From: Conoideocrella luteorostrata
Taxonomy: Eukaryota; Ascomycota; Sordariomycetes; Hypocreales; Clavicipitaceae
Assembly (NCBI GenBank): GCA_032433595.1
Contig: JASWJB010000007.1
Span: 62,001-126,000 of the forward strand
DNA length: 64,000 nucleotides
Reading direction: 5' to 3'
The position numbers were made by a program, and so were the translations under genes. Under the pieces are notes generated by a model. The model worked only from the letters and a program-made list of their open reading frames with translations. It had not been told where the DNA came from and did no database searches. Within the stretch, counting starts at the first letter, position 1. Every line of letters starts with the position of its first letter. This document shows positions 57,082 through 64,000 of the stretch, piece after piece.

Positions 57082-57919
57082 ATGCTTTCTTATACACTTT
57101 TCGTTGCCGCTACGGCGTTACTTTCTCTTGCCAGCGCGGCTCCAACGCCTACGTGAGTGTCTTATCTACCCAACTGTGTGACTGGGCCAACGAGAACTAA
57201 CCTAGTCTAGTGTAAATGAAACTATGATAGACAGAAGCCTCATTCAGAAGCGCGGTTTCAATTGCGACAGCCCTGTTTCCGGTCTGAACAAAGCCGACTA
57301 CGAGTACATGGCTAGCATCGGCATTTTGGGCCAAGGAGTCAACGCCATGTCTGACAGCGGCCGAATCTGGATTGGCGAAGGCGGACCAAATACTTTTACC
57401 TTTAAAAATGATGCTGATGGCCCCTTGATTGTCGTTCTCTGGGACTTCCCTCCTAGCGACTACGAGGCCAGCTTCATGAACGCTCGTCACGCGGCGGTCT
57501 CTTCCTCGCTTCCCAGAAAGGGTGACCGCGTCGTTGTATCCCTTGCCAATGGAGTTTCTGGAGGATGGTCCGCATTAGTTAATCAGAACACCAAGCTGAG
57601 TCAATACGGCCAGATTGACAACACTTGGGGTGAGTTTACAACAGGAAATTACGCCACAGTTGACATTTCCCGCGAGGTTAACATGCGCGGCACGAGCATG
57701 AGTGTACGGACCTCGGGAGGTTGTGTTTCAGACATGAATAGATGTGTGTTTGTTTGCAAGTCGGGTGATAAGTGTGGTGAGTCTGGCAGTTATACACTCC
57801 AGGATTGCCAACCTGGTAGTCAGCCAGGCGCCAATTATTGGACTGATAATGTTAACGCGTCGGGCGGATGCCAGGCTTGGAGTAATGGCGGTCACCTTGA
57901 AATTACTTTGGGAAATTAG
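57082..57919 (+). CDS. Secreted Asp f 4-like allergen-family protein
   Basis: Two exons (57082-57152, 57211-57919) give 259 residues. The first exon encodes a clean signal peptide, MLSYTLFVAATALLSLASA, followed by a short pro-region ending in QKR, a likely Kex2 site before GFNCDS. The mature part holds conserved blocks of the fungal Asp f 4-like family: VVVSLANGVSGGWSALV, IDNTWGEFTTG, VDISREVNMRGTSMSV, DMNRCVFVC and QDCQPGSQPGANYW. Cysteines (NCDS, GGC, NRC, VC, DKC, DC, GGC) are spaced for disulphides, so it is an extracellular protein. The biochemical role of the family is not known, and cell-wall or host-surface association is only a guess. The intron after the signal exon is typical for small secreted fungal proteins. 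Confidence 0.85.
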
Positions 57920-58111
57920 TTAAGAGCCTGTAGTTGGTAAGAAGGAACACGGGTGGTGGTTTAAGATGACGGCGAGGCTGTCGAAGATCAGGGTCGCTGC
58001 CCTACCCACACTTAGAACGAGCTCTTGGGAAAACTTTCTTGTATATATTATGGAGGTAAATAGCAACTACTTTCTTGAAAGTTGGCTGTCCCAAACCTGT
58101 CCTTCCGAGCA

Positions 58112-59005
58112 CTATTCGTCGTGATATAGAGAAATAGCTGGCGCACCTACATCACCACCCTTGCTGTCAACAGTCTTTTGCATAACCTTCAAAAAGCCTT
58201 CCAATGCATTTCCACTGACACCATCCTCCTTGTAAGCCTGTAAAATATTCTTCACGCCCGCTACCTGCATACCCAGCGGATTGCCCAAGTTGTTATCCCA
58301 ATCCTGCTTGTCAACGGTCTCGGCAATCAGGCTTAAATACGGTACCAATGCCTTCATCAGTGGGACGACGACTCTATTCACAGATGGGCTCACTTTTCCA
58401 TCTTCACCAACTTGCTTTCTGATCAAGCTGATTCCTGCGAAAGCACCTGCGAACATACCGTACATGGTGGACAAGGCAGCCAAGTCGTCAGTTGCTGCAG
58501 ACTTGATGTCTTGGCCAGTATATAGAGACAGCCCAAGAGACTTGAACTTTTCGAGTACATTTTCGTTGTAAGCGTCTTCCGTCTCTCCGCTATATATGAG
58601 GAATGAGTGCTCTGTTCCCACAAGCTGGGGCGTAACCATCACAGCTCCATCGAAGTAACATCCAGCTCCACGGGCTTTGATCCACGCTTGCATCTCTTGG
58701 GCTTGTTTTGGGGTGCCATTTGTAAGATTGATGACGGTCTTACTGGAAAGGGCAGTGGATGACAATTTGATGGGCTCCAAGATGCGGTAGATGGTGTCGT
58801 AGTCTAGCACACAGATGACAATGATGTCGCTGGCAAGGGCGGCTTCCAGAGTAGGCTGATAAATTGCGCCGGCTTCAGTGACCTTTCTCACCTCAGGCCG
58901 AGCGGAGGTTCGGTTCCAGACAGTGACATTCTTAGAGTTGTGTTTGAGGAAGGCTGTCACTAGGGCAGCGCCCATGTTGCCAATGCCTAGGAATGTGACA
59001 GACAT
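58112..59005 (-). CDS. 6PGDH-like / imine-reductase-like NAD(P)-dependent oxidoreductase
   Basis: A 297-residue single-exon protein. It starts with the Rossmann motif FLGIGNMGAAL (residues 5-15), followed by NRTSARPEV, DIIVICVLDYD and VINLTNGTP, as in beta-hydroxyacid dehydrogenases and imine reductases. The C-terminal half is all-helical with AATDDLAALSTMYGMFAGAFAG and a pairing helix near DWDNNLGNPLGM, as expected for the dimeric 6PGDH C-domain. The family reduces or oxidises small carbonyl or imine compounds with NADPH. The usual Lys catalytic residue of hydroxyisobutyrate dehydrogenase is not obvious, which favours the imine-reductase-like branch. The frame also opens upstream at ATG 59086 with a Lys/Ser/Thr-rich leader; ATG 59005 is preferred because it directly precedes the fold. 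Confidence 0.85.
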   Translation of the reverse strand: MSVTFLGIGNMGAALVTAFLKHNSKNVTVWNRTSARPEVRKVTEAGAIYQPTLEAALASDIIVICVLDYDTIYRILEPIKLSSTALSSKTVINLTNGTPKQAQEMQAWIKARGAGCYFDGAVMVTPQLVGTEHSFLIYSGETEDAYNENVLEKFKSLGLSLYTGQDIKSAATDDLAALSTMYGMFAGAFAGISLIRKQVGEDGKVSPSVNRVVVPLMKALVPYLSLIAETVDKQDWDNNLGNPLGMQVAGVKNILQAYKEDGVSGNALEGFLKVMQKTVDSKGGDVGAPAISLYHDE

Positions 59006-59086
59006 CGTGACCATCAAGCGGATTTGTGGATATGTTGAAGTGGTGCTGATCTTTTTGATAGGGTGAAGTGACTTTGCCGACCTCAT

Positions 59087-59755
59087 TGTCTCATTTAGAG
59101 CATCCTTTCCTTTTTATACATGAGAGCTTTGTTCAACCACTGCATTTGCATCCCCGCCAACTGGCTGCCGTCCTAGCTCAACGGCAAGAAAAACTTGTGA
59201 ATATTACAAATTGTATGAATTAGTAATTCACCTTTTCACTCCCACGACTTCATGAAGCCCTTCGTATTTCGCGTATTATGTTAAACTTACCTAGCGTGAC
59301 TTGAGATTGAGACGTCATGTATTGTATACCCTCCCACCGAGTGGAGCTCGAAGGTTATAGCACAGCAACAGACCATTTACTTCAGGCAACATTTGACCGC
59401 GCACATCCTGCCGGTGTGAGTCACAGCCGGCCGATATTGACTAGCAAGTAGTTTGATGAGCAGATCGTAGTGGCCAAAACACTGAGGGAATTTTAGGCTT
59501 GTCTCAGCGGCTTCCACGGACAACTCTCCACGGAGAACATCGCGATCGTCAACCGGGCCGGCCAATCGTAGCCTGGCGAAACGTTCGACGAGGAAATTGC
59601 TTTACAAACATCTATCTAGTCGAGCAAACGTTTACTTCTCACATTTAGCAGCGGTCTCAAGTTAATTTAAATAAGGCACCATCGCCACAATTATTATATT
59701 TTATAAAAAACACTATGCTTCGTTTCTCATACTTTTTTCCCCGAGTAGGGAACAT
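59087..59755. other. Intergenic, no supported gene
   Basis: This spans the promoter of the oxidoreductase gene and the 3' flank of the dioxygenase gene. It is AT-rich around 59690-59710. No coding-like frame. Confidence 0.4.
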
Positions 59756-61019
59756 CTACTTGGTTGCTTCAAAGGGAGTCTCATAAGGAACCTCAGCCTG
59801 AGGAGTAATGCGCGCCAAGTGTCGTCGCTGGCCATCCTCCCAGTCCACCAGGGCAGTGTGTTGAGTCACTCTGTTATCCCACAGAACAACGGTGCCCTCT
59901 TCCCACTTGACTCTGGCTTGGAAGTCGGCGCCATATGCCAGATGGTCGTACAAGAACTTGAGGATTGAGTCTGATTCCTCCTTCTTCATGCCGACAATTT
60001 CACGGGTGACTGTGTGAACATGTTAGTCGTCGGTCCCATGGTAAAATTGATGAACGACAGAAACTTACACTGAGGGTTGACGTAGAGAGCCTTCTCGCCG
60101 GTGGCGGGGTGGGTTCGCACAATGGGATGGTCATTGACAACAGGCTCCCGGCGTTTAATGCTGTTTCTGGCAGCAGCAGCATTTACTTGCTCAATGCCAG
60201 AGTGGGTTGCTCGCAAGCCGTGCAGACGCTCTTGGAACAGCGGGCTCAGACGGTTGTATGCTTGGACGGCATCGACGAACAAAGTGTCGCCGCCAGTCTC
60301 GGGCTTATTAAGAATGTAGAGGAAGGTTGTGCCGGGAGGTTGTTGCTCATATGAGACATCGGAGTGCCATGCAACAGAGCTTGTTCGTGACTGGAAAAAC
60401 TGAGCAGCGCCTTTGTCGCCCTCACCGCGGTGGACGAGATGAACCTCGGGAAATCCCTCTGGCGCGCCTGAGGTAGGGTGGATATGATGACGACCAAAGT
60501 ACGAGCCATATTTCAGGGCATCTGGGATTGAGAGATCTGCAAAATCTTGATTTCGGAAGGCAACGACCTTGCGCTTCGCTACATAGTGTGCTAATTCGTC
60601 CTTGCCCGCGTCTGTGAGGGATGACAGTTGGATGCCGGAGACTTCTGAGCCAATGGTTGGTGTGAGTTGCGTGACGTTGACTCCCTCAGGGAAAAGGTTG
60701 GGGTATGATACGTCGGCGTCCTTGCCGTGCTCGTAGTGCTCGTATTTCTCGAGGGGGCCGTAGCTTTCCTCCCGGTTCCAGGTGGGCAGGTAATGAGGAT
60801 ACTATGATCAGACGACGGTTAACACCAATTTCCAGCCGCTCACATGTATCAGGTAAATGGTGGTCATACCTTGGCTCCGTTGCCGCCAGTCTTTCCTGTC
60901 TCGACGTCCTTGTCCACGTTATAAGGATCAATCTCCTTATAGTTGCCCAAGTGAAGCTTGTAAGTTGAGCGAGGCTGAGCCTGCTCCGTGGTTGTAGCTG
61001 AAACTGCTGAAGGCGCCAT
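59756..61019 (-). CDS. TauD/TfdA-type Fe(II)/2-oxoglutarate dioxygenase (sulfonate dioxygenase-like)
   Basis: Three exons (61019-60870, 60801-60069, 60009-59756) give 378 residues with fitting phases. It belongs to the taurine dioxygenase family, which uses 2-oxoglutarate, O2 and Fe(II) to hydroxylate a substrate carbon; fungal members often release sulfite from sulfonates, supplying sulfur. The iron motif is H196-x-D198 in VAWHSDVSY. The third ligand lies in NRVTQHTALVDW, and the 2-oxoglutarate-binding Arg is in RRHLARITPQ. ETGGDTLFVDAVQAYNRL is a family block. No signal peptide, so a cytosolic enzyme. The neighbouring imine-reductase-like gene lies on the same strand, but nothing ties the two together firmly. 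Related substrates, such as aryloxyalkanoates, remain possible. Confidence 0.9.
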
Positions 61020-62635
61020 TCTCTTCTACTTTCCTTTCTTTCCTTGTTTCTTTTTTGTGGAACAAGTATTCAACAATAGCCAGTGTTGTATTTGTAACTG
61101 TATCGCGAAACCAAAAGCCACATGGTATCGAGAGCAGTGCCCTCTCTCTTATATACTTTGCTAATGATAGGGAAACCCCACAATTATTGCGTGACCCCGA
61201 GCATTGCGAAATTCATCTCCATTATCTTACATATCCCGATGCTATCAGATTCTCCCCCGGATTTGAAATGCATGTGTTTTAGCAAGGAGAAGTCGCGCAT
61301 TAACAGCCCATCGCCTAAATTTCTACTAGGACCTGCTAGTGGGATACTAATGACACTCATCGGCGTTGACGCGATGATGGTGCCAATCACGTCACTCCAC
61401 CCACTTCTTTTGCATCAGGACAGTGCTCACCGATTACACACCAACGTCCAACCACCAAATGCGGCCGAGCACGCAATTTCCTAGGGACAAAACATAATTC
61501 TTACGGGCCGTGGTGCTGATACCCCTCAAACAGATGCTGTGTCATGTCATGCTGTGCCGCATTGTCCAATTGTAGGAGCAATTGCAGCGCGACAAGCCAA
61601 TTGAACAGTGGGAGGCCTGGAGCAAATATCCCGCCAGGTGTCACCGTGGCGTCCAGGGTCAACGCTTCAGCTACGTAATAATGAGGTTTTGCAGCATGAT
61701 TGATTTACTAGCATGATGTGACTGCTCGTGTTTGCGTTGCTCGGCGCACAGAAATAGTGCGAAGAGTCATACGGAGTAAATCTACACGCCTTGACACGAA
61801 GTTTATCTATTTTGCACGAAAGTCGAAGCGGGGGACTTTTGCGAAAAGTGTTCCGTAATGTCGATTAAACCCGCTAGACTATCGTTAAGGTTCGTCAGCC
61901 CACGCCTCTGTATGTCACTTCTCAAAATGAGTTTGTGAAGCAGGTCTTGGACGCACTCGAAAATGCCACATGCGGAGTCTCCAAAGCGAGACACACTTGC
62001 ATTAGTTTGCTAGCCCCCAATCGTACCTGTTACTAGAGCCATACGGACGATGTCACTCCGGTGCACGGAAACCGGCGAATTGATGTGTCCCGCCTTGGGC
62101 ATTAAGAAGTCGACAACCACAAACCATCAGTTCGCTTGAACATCACCTTGTACTCCGAAGCCAAATGGAAAGCTGTGTTACTCTCTTATCAAATTGAGTG
62201 AAGCCCGCGGGTACGGACAGCCTACCCGCGTGCACACTCTCACTAATCGAAGCTGCGCGCGCTTCCGTCTTCGGATAGCCATGCATTTGGGTGCCTGAAA
62301 TATATGCTCCGAGACGCACGGCATTTGTGCGAGTGGGCTGCGAAAGCAACAGACTGGCCAGAGGACGGCGCACGCTCAACGATAATCAGGCTTGTATCCT
62401 CATATGATCTTGGATTCACCCTACATCTGTAGATACTTTAGCTCTGGAAGGGTTTTTTTTCTTTAGCTGTCATAAGACGACTGTATAGCTGATTAAATTT
62501 TCAGTGAATGAAGCTTAATGTTTGGTTGCTGTACGTGGAGTTACAAGCAGTATGAGTTATAACAAGTGAGGTATGAGATGAATCCGCGAACTCAAACCCA
62601 GATGAATGATCATCTCCCTCCCTTATCACAGTTTG
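61020..62635. other. Intergenic, no supported gene
   Basis: About 1.6 kb with the dioxygenase promoter at its left. It contains an exact TACGGAGTA at 61770-61778 and a T-run near 62453-62460. Frames are short and without motifs. Confidence 0.4.
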
Positions 62636-64000
62636 CTAATTGTCATCAACTCCAAGAGAGCTAATCGTCCTTGGGAAAGATCCACACCCCCACCCCAAGG
62701 TAGCTCTACCCTCCTTCTCATCTCTCAATTCTACACTTCTCTCAGCTGCCGCATGTACTTCCCACCTCTTCGCCCGCTTCGTCATGCTGTCCTCCGGCCC
62801 CCAGAGCTTTTCTGCACCCAAGGCAAAGTGTTTGAAAACCATTGCGGCTTCTTCCAAAGCTCCCTGAGACATGAGAATCTTGCCCATGAACAACCCCTCA
62901 CCCAATCGCATCCGCAGCCTGCTACAGTACATGCCTGCCAATCCATCAGCGTAAATCTTGCGGAATTTTTCGGCTTCGGTGGGCGATGGACGCCAATCTC
63001 GGAGGTAAAATTGCTCCAAAAGGAATGCTGCATGTATTGAACTAAGGCTGCTCTCGCCAAAGGCTTTACGAGTCGTTTCGTACGTCTCTAAAAGCATATT
63101 CTCGGCACTTTCGTACTCTTCATGAGCAGTCATGACCATTACCTCGGTCTTGCGAGTCCAGACATAATAGTCTTTGTGGCGGAGAGCTATTGACAACTCC
63201 GTAGATTCATCGTTGGGATGGTCGAGTTTGGCAACCAAGGCTTTCGCGTCTTCCAGGCGGTTCATTTTAAGAAAGAGCTTTGTAAGGTCAAAAATAGCAG
63301 CTTCAAAACCCCCAAACCCAGACGCCTGGAATGATACGGATGATTTGATGATGTTTTCTAAGAGCACAATCGTGCTGTCCATGTTTCCCGTCTCGCGGTC
63401 CCGCGAGGCGAGCATTGCGCATGCAGCAAGGTCACCTTTGGTGATGTCTACTTGTTCGGTGTCCAGCCAAGGGCCCATACCTACGAATCGACGAGCCCGA
63501 GTTATCCAAGAATCTTGTTTCGGGAGCTGGCTCAGTCGCAGATACACAGCGCCTAGTTTCCGACGTTCCGGTTGACTGTATTCCATGATTGCCACCGACT
63601 GTAACATATCTACGAAAATGTTGATAATTACCGGCGGACTCTGTGCCACTTTAAACACATCGCTTATCGTACACGGTCGAAAGTTCAGATTAGGTTTGTC
63701 CAAATTCGGGTCCTGGCATTCCTCAATAAACCGTGCAGCAAGTGGTGTCATGTTTTCAATCAGGAATTTGAGAGTCATCGGGTATACTGCGTCCGGACCT
63801 TGAAGAAACTGTGTAGCTGCGACACTAACAGCTACGAGAACTAGCCTCTGCCACCTCAGCTCGCCAGTCTTCGTATATGGGTGCATCACCTTGAGCATTG
63901 TGGCACAGAGTGCATGCAGCTCATGCATAGTTCCGGTGCATTGCCAAAAGAAGCGATATCTGAAAACCCCAACGACTAAATTATTCCAAAGGGCTTCTGA
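62636..64000 (-). CDS. TPR-like helical-repeat protein, 5'-partial
   Basis: The frame stays open from the stop at 62636 to the right edge of the window (at least 454 codons), so the start lies outside. The visible part is alpha-helical and Leu/Ala-rich. It shows repeat-like pairs such as ETGNMDSTIVLLENIIKSSV, FDLTKLFLKMNRLEDAKAL, EEYESAENMLLETYETTRKA and LMSQGALEEAAMVFKHFALG, which resemble tetratricopeptide units. The last stretch ahead of the C-terminus is basic and unstructured. TPR proteins act as scaffolds, but the partner is unknown and no enzymatic motif is visible. A fungal regulatory or chaperone-like role is only a guess. The coding assignment itself is firm because of the long open frame. 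Confidence 0.75.
   Translation of the reverse strand, partial: SEALWNNLVVGVFRYRFFWQCTGTMHELHALCATMLKVMHPYTKTGELRWQRLVLVAVSVAATQFLQGPDAVYPMTLKFLIENMTPLAARFIEECQDPNLDKPNLNFRPCTISDVFKVAQSPPVIINIFVDMLQSVAIMEYSQPERRKLGAVYLRLSQLPKQDSWITRARRFVGMGPWLDTEQVDITKGDLAACAMLASRDRETGNMDSTIVLLENIIKSSVSFQASGFGGFEAAIFDLTKLFLKMNRLEDAKALVAKLDHPNDESTELSIALRHKDYYVWTRKTEVMVMTAHEEYESAENMLLETYETTRKAFGESSLSSIHAAFLLEQFYLRDWRPSPTEAEKFRKIYADGLAGMYCSRLRMRLGEGLFMGKILMSQGALEEAAMVFKHFALGAEKLWGPEDSMTKRAKRWEVHAAAERSVELRDEKEGRATLGWGCGSFPRTISSLGVDDN

Overview
The window is nuclear DNA of a filamentous ascomycete, not a bacterium. Short GT-AG introns interrupt many genes, three Zn2Cys6 regulators carry the fungal-type zinc cluster, and several families are fungal (GT32 mannosyltransferases, fungal catalase-peroxidase, GPI12/PIG-L, arrestin-related adaptor, Asp f 4-like secreted protein). 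Intergenic DNA is long and dotted with the 9-mer TACTCCGTA/TACGGAGTA. A Pezizomycotina fungus, probably a Sordariomycete, is the best guess, but the sequence alone does not fix the genus.

Left part (1-16 kb): an SAM-dependent methyltransferase, an arrestin-related protein with two LPxY motifs, a small mitochondrial membrane protein on the minus strand, a 2EXR-type pseudogene broken by two in-frame stops, a Zn2Cys6 regulator whose zinc cluster is split by an intron, a large protein with a fungal C2H2-like zinc region preceded by a tandem promoter duplication, and a membrane fatty-acid-hydroxylase/sterol-desaturase family enzyme.

Middle (19-31.6 kb): a bifunctional catalase-peroxidase ending in Ser-Arg-Leu, then a minus-strand group of MDR oxidoreductase, Zn2Cys6 regulator and ACMSD-type amidohydrolase that looks like a small aromatic-acid catabolic locus. 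After these come a tubby-like hypothetical protein and a Dcr2-type metallophosphoesterase.

Surface and glycolipid block (34.5-46.6 kb): two GT32 glycosyltransferases (an Och1-like and a Sur1/Csh1-like enzyme), the GPI-anchor de-N-acetylase GPI12, a five-exon DmpA-type S58 peptidase with a 19-nt microexon, and a GH16 enzyme without a signal peptide. Several of these act on cell-wall or membrane glycoconjugates.

Right part (47-64 kb): a polytopic membrane protein next to a Zn2Cys6 regulator, a gene-poor stretch with a wrecked protein kinase and another coding remnant, an Asp f 4-like secreted protein, an imine-reductase/6PGDH-like oxidoreductase, a TauD-type dioxygenase, and a TPR-like protein that runs off the right edge. 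No rRNA, convincing tRNA, CRISPR array or intact transposon was found. Exon limits below were worked out by hand from splice signals and reading-frame continuity.
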